From positions 8,747,001 through 8,811,000 of the forward strand of contig NC_056409.1 in the NCBI RefSeq assembly GCF_905147365.1: 64,000 nucleotides of DNA, read 5' to 3'. The stretch comes from Aricia agestis. Lineage: Eukaryota > Arthropoda > Insecta > Lepidoptera > Lycaenidae. The notes under the pieces were generated by a model. The model was not told the origin of the DNA. It made no database searches and worked only from the letters and a program-made list of their open reading frames with translations. The position numbers were made by a program, and so were the translations under genes. Numbering within the stretch: the first letter of the stretch is position 1; each line of letters opens with the position of its first letter. Shown here piece after piece: positions 1-10,924 of the stretch.

Positions 1-198
1 TGATACCCTGGTACCGAGTTGTACTTATAAAGGTACCTGTATAATGTTGTACCGATTGGTAACTAGTAACTTCCAATGGAGCATACCTTGACAATTGCCA
101 ATGTATGCCCAATAAAGATCAAAAGTAAAAGCAAACAAATCCCATTAGCATGTTTCAAGAGAAACAGTTTGGGAGAAGAATAAAATAATTACTTTTTA

Positions 199-480
199 AC
201 TCCCGACAAAAAAGAGGGGTGTTATAAGTTTGACGCGTCTGTCTGTCTGTTTGTCTGTCTGTGTGTGTATCTGTCCGTGGCATCGTAGCATCCAATCGGA
301 TGGACCGATTTTGATCTAGTTTTTTTGTTTGAAAGCTGACATAATCGAGAGTGTTCTTAGCTATAATTCATCATCATCAGCCTGCTCAGTGCTGGACAAT
401 CAGAGTTTATCTGGTTCATGAAAGGCCGTTAGCAACTTGTAGTCGTTTGATGTGTATATTTCATTCTAGTTCGTGACATT
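199..480 (+). repeat. Interspersed repeat with (TCTG)n stretch
   Basis: Starts near a 'cccgacaaaaaagaggggtg' motif, followed by a degenerate (TCTG)n run and the phrase 'gatggaccgattttgatcta', which resembles non-autonomous repeats in Lepidoptera. A 'catcatcatcagcctg' stretch follows. No ends or target duplication could be fixed, so the class is unknown. The first 198 bases show nothing recognisable. Confidence 0.45.
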
Positions 481-530
481 TGTGAGTATACTATATACGT
501 ATACACATATCAATGGAAAGTTGACCTGGT

Positions 531-750
531 GCTGCAGCATCACCTGGTAATCAATAGGATATCCAACTCTTCGCCAACTTAGAGCAGAAATTTCGTGTTT
601 GGGCTCATTTTAATTGCGACAACCAGTAAGAAGTAGATAGACAGTAAATATTTACATGCTGCTGCTGGAGCATCACCTGGATTCCATAGGAACCGAGCTT
701 CGTATGAACCCAAAGAGGAGGTTTCGTGTTTGGTCTCATATTAACGGCCT
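531..750 (+). repeat. Two degenerate direct copies of a ~85-bp unit
   Basis: Positions 531-611 and 658-750 share 'gcatcacctgg', an 'ataggaa'-like stretch and 'tttcgtgttTgg.ctcat' in the same order. They are diverged copies of one unit about 125 bp apart, probably part of the preceding interspersed repeat. Confidence 0.5.
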
Positions 751-880
751 CATCGAAAAGGATATTGATAGTTGGTAATCATGAGAATATGAATAATCAT
801 ATTCTCATAAGTATATTCTCTTCAACATAAGTTGATAGGAATTATTCTGCACTATAAACAACACAAGTTTTGAAAAGTAT

Positions 881-1771
881 GAAATAAAATTAAATTAAGA
901 AATTAAAAAAAACCCCGCCAAACAACTTTCAAAAGTAATGAAATAATATTTACTGCCTTTAAAAGGATACACCAGGGGCTAGAGAAATGAAAAAAAAGTA
1001 CGTGTAATATCTATAGCTGTCTCCCTTACCTCAAGCCTATACCGCAGAAAACGATAGAGACAACTGAAGAAAATCAACGATTCGTTGTCCCCTGATTCCT
1101 TCTCCAAAACTTAACCGATTTAAGAACTTTTTTCACTAAAGATTAAAGAAAGGCTTGAGCTGTATTCCTATGTTTTGCTTTTTTTGTATAATCTAGCCAA
1201 ATCTGTTTTCTGGACGTTTAAACACAGCGGAACATCTGGCCATTTTTTTGGGGTTTTTGAACGTTCACATCTTATTTAATAATTAAATTATGAAAAAAAA
1301 GAAAACATAGGGACATTGTATTAGTGGCCATAGATATTCAGGAAAAAAATTATAACTCTACTAGCATTATCCAGGGAGGAAACAGGGGACAGCGTTTGTA
1401 TGGAAAAAAGGGCGGTGTGGACTCCTCTTAAGTTCAAATAATTCCTAACTTGTGTAAAGTAATTTTTTAGTCCATAATTGTTGTCAAGGTGTGTCGGACC
1501 GCTGATGTAGATGTTTGATTTGAGATTTCACATAACATTATAGTTTAAGGATCAGTTCACAGCGAACCGAATGGAGATAATCAGCGACTTGGAGGTTGTG
1601 GGTTGTAGTTTACTTGGCGGTCCCCCGACACACCGTGACAACAATTATAGACTAAAATATTACTTTACACAAGTTAGGAATTATTTGAACTTAAAGGCAG
1701 TAAAAATTATTTCATTACTTTTTAAAGTTGTTTGGCGGGGGTTTTTTAAATTTCTTAATTTTATTTTATTA
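881..1771. repeat. Large inverted repeat, left arm split by a MITE
   Basis: The left arm (881-960 continued at 1441-1505) is the reverse complement of the right arm (1617-1771). Landmarks are 'ccccgccaaacaactt' on the left and 'aagttgtttggcggggg' on the right. The spacer of about 110 bp holds nothing recognisable. The right arm is uninterrupted, so it shows the left arm before the TTAA-targeting insertion at 963-1437. This is probably a foldback-type element. A 109-codon open frame over the right arm (1571-1900) has no recognisable domain and is not called a gene. Confidence 0.8.
963..1437 (+). mobile_element. TTAA-targeting MITE, copy 1 (475 bp)
   Basis: Flanked by TTAA at 959-962 and 1438-1441. 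Its ends 'aaggatacacc' and 'ggtgtggactcct' form short imperfect terminal inverted repeats. A second copy of exactly the same length lies at 22776-23250. TTAA duplication is typical of piggyBac-type transposases, so it is probably a non-autonomous piggyBac-mobilised element (inference). No coding capacity. The empty site is preserved in the right arm of the surrounding inverted repeat. Confidence 0.8.
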
Positions 1772-3551
1772 GTGAAGCTTCTGAGTTCTGACATGAGACC
1801 CCAGTGTCAGCGCAAACTTTCGCAATTTATCACCCACAACCCCATTAACATAATTTTATGTTTTATTCAAAAAATCGTATTGTTTTTATTTTTATTTTAA
1901 GTGATACTTGTTTTAATTTACATTGATAATAATGAATAATTAATAATTTTAAACTTAATGACAATGGATAAATGTAGTTACAAATAGAAGCAACAGGCAG
2001 ATAATTATTAATTAAGGATATTATTAAGTTTCTTTACTTTACATATCAATAACCATGAACTTAACAAATTAATAATTGGCTCTTTTTGGCGCAAGTGTAA
2101 ATTTTCTTAACCCTTGAGGTGTTTGATGGGTCAAACAGATCGGTATCGTCAAAATGGAAAGAAATAATCCACTCAACTAATTTTCGCATGATCAATACAG
2201 TTTAAATATATATGCTATTTACCTCACCTTATTAATATTCAATATTTTAAATTGCCGTAGTGCTCGATATTGCTCAAACAATGTTCGCTCAACTGAACGG
2301 TTTTATAGTGAATTAACATGACACAGCGTTAATTTTAATGTAAAATTTTAATTGGTCAATTATAGCCCCATAAGAGTCGTTCAGAATTAACTCACATTAT
2401 GAAATAATTTAAAGCACCCGCGAGCACGTGTGTCCGACGGATTCGTGTCGGCCATGTTGATTAAGGCCAATTACAGACGTCATTTGATGTATGAGGCTTC
2501 AGCTGAAAAATGAAGCCTAATAACGTAAACATAATATAAACTCTTACATTGTAATTACACGTAATATAATGCTTACGTTAGGCGACGGCTTCCTGGATAG
2601 GACTGTTACTATAATCTCTACTTGCTTTAATACTATTATTATTCGTTAAAATGGATTTTGTTAATTTTCATGTTTACAGAAAGCAACATCATATTTAAAT
2701 CAATAAAATTTCAATGCTAAAAGAGCCCATTTATACATTCCAAACGGTGGAAGGGTAATAAAATCATTCGCTTTTATAAGCCGTATAAGTGTGTGGAGCT
2801 AAAAGAGCATTCACTGTAGATGCAAATTATAAACGCTATAAATCGGCTAACGAATCGGACTTCAACCATTAAATCGAATAGCACTTGATGTGAAAATGCA
2901 CTCTGCATCATGAATTTTTCAGTTATTTATGCTCATATGTGAACATTCCTTCGATTTATGTTTGGAGGTAATAGGATGGAATAGATTTTTATTTTATATG
3001 TAGTAAAAGATGTACTTACTCTCAAAGCTTTCTGATCTGAATGGGGCTGAATATTAATAAAATTTTAAAACTTTTCTGCTTTTATTTGTTTAAGTTTAGA
3101 GAATAATATAAGGTATCTATTGGCTTAACTTAACAGAATTATCCTTTATATACTAAAAGAATCAGACTTCAGCTAGAAAATAAAAAATACTTTTTTTTCT
3201 CCTTCCCTTTCTATAAACAAATTATATTATGGACCGAAACAAGATCGATATCTGTATCTGGTCTAGAATCTACAAGAAATCCAGCTTTAAGAAAGTTACA
3301 ACTGGAGTTAAAATAACGTTACAAGCCACCCTACTTGGTAACTTGCAACGTGGGCGAAACTATATTAGATCAGTAAGATGGTACCTAAATATTGTTTGTT
3401 ATTAGTAACATTGTAAACTAACATTCGGTAAAGTTTTTGGCAATAAGTTTAAAGTATGGATCTATACTAATATTACATTAAGATATATCTGTCCATCTAT
3501 TACTTTTAGGGTGGGTCGAACCAATTAACTTTAACTATAAATTTAACCATA
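1772..3551. other. AT-rich stretch without recognisable features
   Basis: No coding frame, repeat family or RNA gene recognised. The block at 2415-2465 is locally CpG-richer ('cccgcgagcacgtgtgtc') but shows no splice or promoter structure I can defend. Confidence 0.5.
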
Positions 3552-4766
3552 AAGCTTAGGCCAAACCTACGCGACCAAAGCGACTGCGAAGCGGTAGCGT
3601 CTACCGCGCGGCGGACGCTGCCCATGTAATCTTATGGCGCCGTGCACACCTACGCGACCGCGACGCGAGATGTTCGCGTCAGCAAAGCGAAACGCGTGTT
3701 TTGAAGTGTACATAACTAGACATGTTTATATATATAATATATTATTTTCTACAACTCCTTAGTTTATGATTTTTTGATTTGTTTACGTTTTGATAAATTG
3801 TGTCATGATATTAAGGCGTCTATCACATGTGTATGCTTGAACACAGTTTTGCTAGCGCATACTTCTTGCATGAAAAGACGTAAGACTGACTAATCTACCA
3901 CATGCATGCGCAAGCCACATTCTTGCCGAGATCGTCGGCGTATAAACAATGTTTCTCAATGAAGAACTATTTCTTCTCCTTTTATTTTTCCAGTTCCAGC
4001 TAGTGACAAAATTGATAATGCATAAATTAAATATTTTTTTCATATGTGTATTTTTTTATTCCTGTCAGAATAATCTTTTGATTTGTTCTTCCACGGAGCG
4101 AGCAGAGATTTTTGTAATTCAATGAATTCAGTTGCAAACTGACGATTATACATATGTTCGTAAATCTGGCATTTTATAGCAGCGTGCGCGCATTTTAACA
4201 CCATTTGACTGACAAAGAGCGGCTTGAACACTGAACTTCCAACCACACGCTCAGACAAAGTTCTACACGAAGGCTTGCGCATGCCTGAATTTCAAGCAAG
4301 TTTAAAAACCATCAAGCCAAACTTTGGGGCTTGCGCGTACTACTGTTTTACCAACTACATGCACAATGTTCAGTGTTCTAGCCGGCATGCGCAAGTAAAT
4401 TTGTAGTCAAGCATGCACGTGTGGTAGGCGCCTAAATTAATTTGGTTTGACCATTGTGGACACAGACGTGTTTTATTCCTCTGCACCTTCTAAATCAAAA
4501 GCAAGCTTAGCACCTCGCAACCTTCATGTATGTCCGTCCAACGTATCGGACTCTGATGTTAAATATGAGGATGTCATTACCACAACAGTTAGCATACACC
4601 AGATAAAATCGCGCGTCTTCAGTGACTGTTCATTAACAAATGAAGTTTGACGGTTTGCACTTTGCGCAGTAGTCGCGCAGGTGTGCACGCCCAGTTTCGC
4701 GTTGCAGACGCTCCCGTATCGCGTACCGCGTCCCATGTCACTGACGCGTAGGTTTGTTCTAAGCTT
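3552..4766 (-). mobile_element. 1.2-kb TIR DNA transposon remnant with MADF-like coding fragment
   Basis: The ends form inverted repeats: 'aagcttag' followed by three variable bases and 'aaacctacgcg' on the left (3552-3573), matched in reverse at 4745-4766. Subterminal DNA is CpG-rich at both ends. The interior contains a minus-strand frame with MADF-like similarity. PIF/Harbinger elements often encode an accessory Myb/SANT/MADF DNA-binding protein, so this may be a decayed Harbinger-type element (inference). No transposase catalytic domain was seen. Confidence 0.7.
4040..4282 (-). pseudogene. MADF-like DNA-binding domain fragment of a transposon
   Basis: An 80-residue minus-strand frame inside the TIR element at 3552-4766. 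Residues about 48-77 look like the first half of a MADF domain: 'EFIELQKSLLAPW' followed by 'KSKDYSDRNKK', with the expected Trp, the Lys-Asp-Tyr core and basic residues. MADF domains are about 80-90 residues, so this breaks off mid-domain, directly after the NKK. Residues 1-45 are not recognised. Another minus frame at 3852-4043 continues downstream without clear similarity. It is most likely a dead accessory ORF of a DNA transposon; the domain call rests on motif recall only. Confidence 0.5.
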
Positions 4767-4875
4767 AACAAAATGTCAAAATATGAACTGTCAAATCCCT
4801 AATAAAAGACCATAATGGACGCCATATTTGACGATAACCTTAACCTTAACTACGCCTCAGCTCTGGTGCAACCAC

Positions 4876-4905
4876 GGAGCTAATATAGAGCTCTATATTA
4901 GCTCC
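4876..4905. repeat. Perfect 30-bp palindrome
   Basis: 'ggagctaatatagag' is followed immediately by its exact reverse complement. A partial third copy, 'ggctaatatagctcc', follows within 20 bp. It lies in a short unique stretch between two transposons. Confidence 0.85.
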
Positions 4906-5475
4906 ATGGCTAATATAGCTCCATGGGTGCAACCCACCCTATAACACTAAAACTGCCTAACTAATTTTTACCACTAATATTGTAAATGCCTAGGAATGAA
5001 ACAGGATAGTTTTTATACTATAAAATACACGTTGTCTACGCGTTAAGCGATTGCTGAAAGATGTAGCTAACTTCGTTGCGTTGAAATTATCGCGTATTGT
5101 TTAAACAAAATTCCTTGAAGCTCATGCGAAGTAGGTATATGTTGTTCAATGAGTAATTATTATTATTCACATTTGTTGTTAATATTAATTGCTTATTGAT
5201 ATTAATTTCTGTGTAAACTGACTCGGTTATCGTGGCTTAAGATTATGTTCTTAACAACTTTGAAGTGATTTAATTTTAGCATGGCGGCTGCGGAAATGAT
5301 TTCCACGAGCTCAACCAGGTTGGCAGTTATTTATATCGGGTCTGGGTTACACCGCAACGGCCGACTGAATTATTTAACGTTATTAAAATTCAATAAAGTC
5401 ACAGAGTAACAAAGAGCAATTGATTTCGATAATTTGAGTGAATCACTGACTTCTGATAATTATAATGTTTCGATT
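4906..5475. other. Unique AT-rich spacer
   Basis: No coding or repeat structure recognised between the palindrome and the piggyBac-like element. Confidence 0.5.
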
Positions 5476-5479
5476 TTAA

Positions 5480-6431
5480 CCCTCCGTGTACGAGGTGGGG
5501 TATGACATACCCCAGCGCTAAAAAAAATGATAGCATTTTTAAACGAAAAAAGTATGCGAGTTGGTTTACTCAATAGCTGCAAATAAGACGTTGCTGTTTT
5601 AATTCCTACCAAATATTCAGTCCTATGTTTATCACCAATTCTGTTAAATGTGATTAAAGTGCGCTGGGGTATCACATACCCCACCTAGTACAGCACGTAG
5701 CTAAAAAAGTAAGTGTAACTTCTTTTGTTTTTATTTGTTTATATGTTTAATTTGGTGTTTAACTTGATGAAACATTATTTTCTGGTATAACTTTTGCTAA
5801 AAATGTCTCGGTTATCGAAAAAAATTATTTTACGAGCACTGACTGAAGTAGATGATGACTGTGACGCTGAGCTAATGAGTTTCGAACAAGAATCGGCTGG
5901 TAATGAAGATCAAATCAGGGATACCGGATATGGCCTATACTAATATATAGGAATACTGGGCACATTTGCAAAAAATATAATATGTCCATATTATGTATTT
6001 TACATACTAATTTTTCTGTCTAAATAACTGTCAATATTACGGAAACCGAAGAGACCAAGATCTATTTCATATTGTTTATTTTAAATTGATATTATAAATA
6101 GGTTAAAACTAGATATACTGTAGTCTTAGAAATTGAGAAGAATTTGATTGTAATAGGTTCCATTCAATTTTTGTACTGAAGAAAAGATTTCATAGTTTAC
6201 AGTTTGAAGAAAAAGTCAAGTTTTTGGACTTTTGCTTATAAAATGTATTTTATAATGTAAAATTGAATTTAATTTACTTAAACCAATTCATTATTAAATA
6301 TTTAAATATATTACTTATTATGTTACAATCACAAGGAACAATTTTTCGAATTTAACTGCCTTTCATTGTTGGGGTATGTCATACCCCACCTAGTACAGCA
6401 TGGTGAGATTAGCCACCTAGTACACGGAGGG
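5480..6431 (+). mobile_element. piggyBac-like element, internally deleted (952 bp)
   Basis: Bounded by TTAA at 5476-5479 and 6432-6435. The ends are 'ccctccgtgtac' and 'gtacacggaggg', a perfect 12-bp TIR with the CCC start typical of piggyBac. A palindromic 'tggggtatg.cataccccac' block sits near both ends and once more at 5664-5690, probably as subterminal transposase-binding repeats. The interior keeps only a short acidic reading frame (5803-5943); the catalytic DDD core is absent. Non-autonomous derivative. Confidence 0.85.
5803..5943 (+). pseudogene. N-terminal remnant of a piggyBac-type transposase ORF
   Basis: A 46-codon frame starting MSRLSKKIILRALTEVDDD, acidic (VDDDCDAE) after a basic start, then a stop. 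piggyBac transposases of about 550-650 residues usually begin with such an acidic, poorly conserved tail. The position, about 320 bp inside the left TIR on the plus strand, fits. Nothing of the catalytic domain remains. The assignment rests on position and composition, not on a conserved motif. Confidence 0.45.
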
Positions 6432-6689
6432 TTAAGCCTGAAATTATTACAATGATGTTACTTACAGTTTGAAATCTTTTTGTAGTCGAAATTTAGCCTG
6501 CACCTATGTTATTATGTATACTCCAAGCTCAGAATGAAACCAAAATCATAAAAAAGCTCAGAAAGCTCAGAAAAATAAAAAGAAATGCGGTAAATCGTTT
6601 CTGAATGTTTCTAAAATCTAAGTAATATATTCTTACATAGCATGATTTACGGCTTAGATTAGAATTTATTGTGTATCAAAGAAGTTAAT

Positions 6690-6813
6690 TCCTAGGCAGA
6701 TGGGGGACCTACGTATTTTGGTCGTGTTACATCTTGAACCCAGCCGACAGATCACAATTTACATTAAATTGACATGATCCGATCAATTGACGTTGGTCTG
6801 TCAACTGCCTAGG
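6690..6813. mobile_element. Small MITE with ATTCCTAGGCAG ends
   Basis: 'attcctaggcag' at 6690 is matched in reverse by 'ctgcctaggaat' ending at 6813, with weaker inverted similarity inside ('ggacc'/'ggtct'). The element is about 124 bp with no coding capacity. No confident target duplication, so the superfamily is unknown. Confidence 0.6.
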
Positions 6814-6842
6814 AATCAATTTCCTCGATGGTACATTAAAAG

Positions 6843-7220
6843 TTGAGAGATCATCTTACATGGGTTGACTCCCGACTCCGGGATAAGGAAAATGTTGAAA
6901 ATAAAAAGTTGAAAGAGAAACAACAGGAAACATCAATATTGAGTCGCAGAGGATATGAGGAAATTTTAATACACTACGTTCTCACGATATTTTCAAAATT
7001 TACTATGATGAATAGAATAGAGAAGTATGGTTTCTATAATTTTAAACTTTGATCAACTTCCCTTCATAATAATATATTATAATATAAAAGTAGAAAGACT
7101 AGTGCTTCCCTCCAACGAAGATCAAGAGAATTAATCAACTTTCACTCGGTCTTCTTATTTATTGATATTAAAGGATTATTTTTAATATGTCCTTTTGTTA
7201 AGAAAGTACTCTTTAAGTAC
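6843..7220. other. AT-rich spacer
   Basis: A 69-codon open frame (6843-7052) is present but has no recognisable domain, and its composition matches the surrounding DNA. Nothing else recognised. Confidence 0.4.
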
Positions 7221-7493
7221 GACCACCTCCGTGGCTCAATGGTTAGAGTGTGTGGCAACTCAAGCCGGGGGTCGCGGGTTCGAATCCCGACGACGGAACA
7301 AAAAGTTTTTCAATGTTCCTGGGTCATGCATGTGTATTAAATATGTGTATGATATAATAAAAATCTTAAATATATGTATAGTATAAAAGTATTAAATATA
7401 TTTCCGTTGTCTTACCTATAACACAAGTCCTTCAGGTACTTAGCACGGGGCCAGACTGACGGTGTGAAGCGTCCATAGATATTATTATTATTA
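7221..7493 (+). mobile_element. tRNA-derived SINE family A, copy 1
   Basis: The head (7221-7300) has a pol III A box, 'tggctcaatggttagag', at 7232 and a B box, 'gggttcgaatccc', at 7276-7288. A body of about 150 bp follows, then a short (ATT)n tail ending at 7493. Two more copies lie on the minus strand at 28808-29050 and 55298-55582, sharing 'acacaagtccttcaggtac' and the 'ccagactgacg.ggtgtgaag' end. The head is not a functional tRNA: the acceptor stem does not close. Confidence 0.88.
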
Positions 7494-7648
7494 AGTATCA
7501 GAAACTACTATGTTCCTTTTCGTTGAAGAAATAACTGCTTTTATATTAACCATTTACAAAGTAGGTATGCTAGCTAACGTGTGCATCTCAAGCGTAAAAT
7601 TTATAAGTCTTTCTAGTCTCAAATGCTAAGCCAAAAATATCATCATCA

Positions 7649-8032
7649 TAATATTAATACGCGAACGAAAAACTTTATAACCCTTTTTACGAAAAATGGG
7701 GATACGTAGGTGCATGAAATTTTGCACAGTTATAGTTTATATGGTGAAGGAGTGCATCGAACTAATATTATTTTGAAATTATGCTTTTATCATACATTTT
7801 TTTAACAAATAAAACATTACACAAACTACAACACACCTACATGAGAAATGACAGATTTTTGAGTGACAAATTGTACTCTTTTATTTATGGTTGAAGTCTG
7901 TTGACAACAAGTTGACAAATTGAAAATGGATTATAGTTTTTTTTTATTGAATCTAAGATACTATTAGACAATGCTACACGGCCAGTCTGAGCTCAGCTGA
8001 GTCCCAGAGACAAGAGTTGAAAAAAAAATGAT
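7649..8032 (+). repeat. Interspersed repeat R1, copy 1
   Basis: Nearly collinear with 14617-15030 and with the interrupted copy at 22693-23396. Landmarks are 'cgaaaaatggggatacgtag', 'gaaattttgcacagttatag', 'gtgaaggagtgcatcgaa' and the end 'cccagagacaagagttgaaa' followed by an A-run. The A-rich right end hints at a retroposon, but no coding part is present and the class is unknown. Confidence 0.8.
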
Positions 8033-8217
8033 AAAGTTAATATTTTTTACAAAATATAGGTACCGTAGTAGTCCTAAATATGTCGTTAAAACTAAGGTCG
8101 AATTTCGACCATTGGGCGATCTCTAGTTATATTAATTATGTTTAAATACGATTTAATCTAACAATTTGTGTTTGTTGTCAAACATCCCTACAGGCTATAG
8201 GGTGTAACAAAACTAAT

Positions 8218-8396
8218 TGATAAAATGTTAGGATGTTTAAAGAGTTTGCTGTGAAAGTAGCAGAAGTATAAAAAAATTGTGATGCTGCCAGGGCGCTTCC
8301 CCATACAAATAACAAAAAAAAAATGCTCTTTCAGCGCTGCTGTTTTCACAGCGATCTCTGAATAGGAGACCCATACACGCCCTAAAGAATTATCGC
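8218..8396. mobile_element. Foldback MITE family F1, copy 1
   Basis: Imperfect long inverted arms: 'gctgtgaaagtagcag' on the left against 'ctgctgttttcacagc' on the right, with outer ends 'gataa..ttagg' and 'ccctaaagaattatc'. A better preserved relative lies at 35825-36001. No coding capacity. Confidence 0.7.
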
Positions 8397-8805
8397 TTAG
8401 TTTTTTTACAACCTGTTTAAAATTTAAATTAAATAGAATATCACCAAAACCGCCTATTACAATCGCTTTGGCATATCACACTTGAGTGGCATATAATCAA
8501 ACACAAATGGAAATTATATCGTCGTCATAATAAGCTGCGTAATTTGAGACTTGTCTTGTTGTCCGTTTAGAGGATAATGGACTGACGAACACAAACAGTT
8601 ACAATTTATGCCAATTATAACAATGCCTTACATAATACTTTAGCCGTAGGAACCCGTTGTGTTGAAATATTATCGGGGCATTTTGTAGCCGACCCTATTA
8701 GCACAGTGTAAGCTTCCGTAGACCTATGTCACTTACGTTGGACATCTTTACAGCAAGATTTTACAAATGTACCTACACAAATTGACCCCAGGGTAAATTT
8801 CTGTA

Positions 8806-8872
8806 GATGATAATAATTTGGCATCTTAAATATTATGTTCAGACATTTTTAAGATGCCAAATTATTATCATC
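8806..8872. repeat. Perfect 25-bp inverted repeat with 17-nt loop
   Basis: Positions 8806-8830 ('gatgataataatttggcatc' plus 5 nt) are exactly complementary to 8848-8872. It lies 14 bp before a Helitron-like element. It could be a MITE relic or a transcribed hairpin. Confidence 0.85.
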
Positions 8873-8886
8873 ACAATTCTTCGCAA

Positions 8887-9086
8887 TCCATACTAATATT
8901 ATAAATGCGAAAGTGTGTCTGTCTGTCTGTCTGTTGCCCAAACCGCTAAACCGATTTTGCTAAAATTCGGCATGGAGATACTTGGAGTCCCGGCAAAGGA
9001 CATAGGATACTTTTCATCCCGGAAAAATGTACGGTTCCCGCGCGATAAACAAATTTTGGCGCAACAGAGTTGCGGGCATTATCTAG
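8887..9086 (+). mobile_element. Helitron-like element family H-a, copy 1 (200 bp)
   Basis: Begins A|TC ('tccatactaatattataaat'), carries (TCTG)n, and ends 'gagttgcgggcattatCTAG|T', matching the Helitron rule of insertion between A and T with a CTRR 3' end. Other copies are at 17391-17599 and 59395-59600, and a minus-strand 5' fragment at 23395-23484. It is non-autonomous, with no Rep/helicase. Small frames inside it are artefacts. Confidence 0.75.
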
Positions 9087-9610
9087 TGTCATATAAAACA
9101 GAATCCTGCGGTAATCGTAATCTTTTACAACATGAAAAGTAGTTAATATCTATCGCCACGGTGTGTTTCTTACGATTTTATCTGTGATACATTTTATCAA
9201 AATCGGTCCAGTAGTTTCGAAGGATATTAATTGATGCAAAGCTTTAAAGTAAAGGTAAATATAAATCATCTCATACATATCATTTTATATACATAGTTTA
9301 TAATTATTATGGGGAACATGTACCGCAATATAAATTAGGATCATAAATCTTAAATTATAATAACACGTATCACTAAGCACGGGTCTATCGAGTTATAAGT
9401 TGGGGTAATTAGGGATTCTCAAAGTTCTCGTGCCTTTCAGGACCTTTGGGATCGTTCAGGTACGCAAATACTGAACGATGTTTTAACCCTGTTAAGGCAA
9501 ATCAACATGATAATAATAAACATTTTATTTATACAAATTGATTGATCAAGAAACTGTATTTTAATGTATTTTAATCCACAGATCTATATAACTACGAATG
9601 ATATAACTTA
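9087..9610. other. Unique spacer with a repeat trace
   Basis: Around 9195-9230 the phrase 'tcaaaatcggtccagtagtt' resembles the body of lepidopteran repeats, so the first 150 bp may belong to an older element. The remainder shows nothing recognisable. Confidence 0.4.
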
Positions 9611-9759
9611 GGGCCTGTTTAACCACTTTCTGATAAAGTGCCTAATAGGCTATTGAATAGCCTATTAGCCCTATTCACAACTTTTTTGACAGATTCTCCA
9701 TACTTGATCTGTCAAGTTAATTGGTGGATAGCTATATCAGGCAGTGGTGAAACAGGCCG
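9611..9759. mobile_element. PIF/Harbinger-like MITE (149 bp)
   Basis: Ends 'gggcctgtttaaccac' and 'gtggtgaaacaggccg' form TIRs. It is flanked by TTA at 9608-9610 and 9760-9762, the 3-bp target duplication typical of PIF/Harbinger. An internal palindrome 'aataggctattgaatagcctatt' lies at 9650-9672. No coding capacity. Confidence 0.78.
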
Positions 9760-9762
9760 TTA

Positions 9763-10920
9763 GTCCAATAACTATGCTACAATTTTGTGCCATCGTTCAC
9801 ATTCACAATTATTATTCCGCACAGTCGTGCGCACATTAACTAAGCGTTTAAAAACATATCCCAGCTTTGTAAGCAAACGTTCAGGCAAATGGTATTCTTT
9901 ACAGTTAATTTTCGGCGATTGGTACGGATCACGTTGCAGACGGATAGTTAAAGATCCGGTCAATTCATTTGATGACGTAACACCAGAGCGAAGCGACGTC
10001 TCGACACGATCTTGGCACGTTTTACGTATAATAAGTTACAGACAGTTTTGCTCGTAAAATTTTCTATTTTTAATTTATATAGGTCAAACGTCAGGTCAAC
10101 TAGACACCAGGAGCGATTTATCGGTTCAAAATATACTGATAAAGCCGCAAATTCATCCATTCAGTTGACGCTCACTCGCCCATCGCGAACTAGTTTGATT
10201 CCATTGAATCACATCACGAAAATAAAATTCCATTTGTAGATCCGATTATGGAATATTGTTTATTGTAATTGAATTTGGACACTGTGACATTAAAATCATT
10301 ATGTTTCGACTGATAATAATTAATTAGTTTTATTATAGATAGAATACTTAATTGAAACATCGCGTCGCATCTTCATAATATAATGATTATTTTTATCCTC
10401 AATCATTATGTTTAAAGTTTTAATGTCATTTATCATTATTATTAACAGTAGGTGTTGATGAAACAAAAAGGCTTCAGAAAATTTGCCAAACTCTGTTTTG
10501 TCTTTCGTTGTATAAATGGTAAAACAGTGTCCCCTGTTTGTTCTTCAATTTTAAGCCAATGTAAGCTTTATTGAAAAGTTGAGAAAGATTTATTTTATCT
10601 GTCATTCAAATTAAAATTAATTTAATTCAAAACTTACTTGTGTTCGTGTTCTACAATGACAAAACCACATGCTATTGGTTATGTATCGGGGATTGATCTT
10701 ATACCTAGAGTCTTGACCATAGGCGTTAATACGTCAATTTCCATCGCCCTACGGCCATAATTGATAAACCTACATTGTCTTGGTGCAATAATGGAATAGC
10801 TCTAGAATATAGATAGATCTAGATAGGGCAATCAGTGCGTAATGCGAATAATTCAATAATTCAAGATTATAAGAAGATTTTATTAAGGCACTTTAAAAAG
10901 CTTGTTATTTATAATATAAT
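9763..10920. other. Unique DNA, locally CpG-rich
   Basis: 9790-10200 is less AT-rich than its surroundings and has open frames of up to 90 codons on both strands, none with recognisable domains. It could contain a regulatory element or an old coding relic. The rest is AT-rich with nothing recognised. Confidence 0.35.
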
Positions 10921-10924
10921 AATT

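Noticed and set aside
7221..7300. Functional tRNA gene (also at 27540, 28971, 32575 and 55501)
   Set aside because: A and B boxes are present but the acceptor stems do not close, and each continues into a SINE body; three share the same body and tail.
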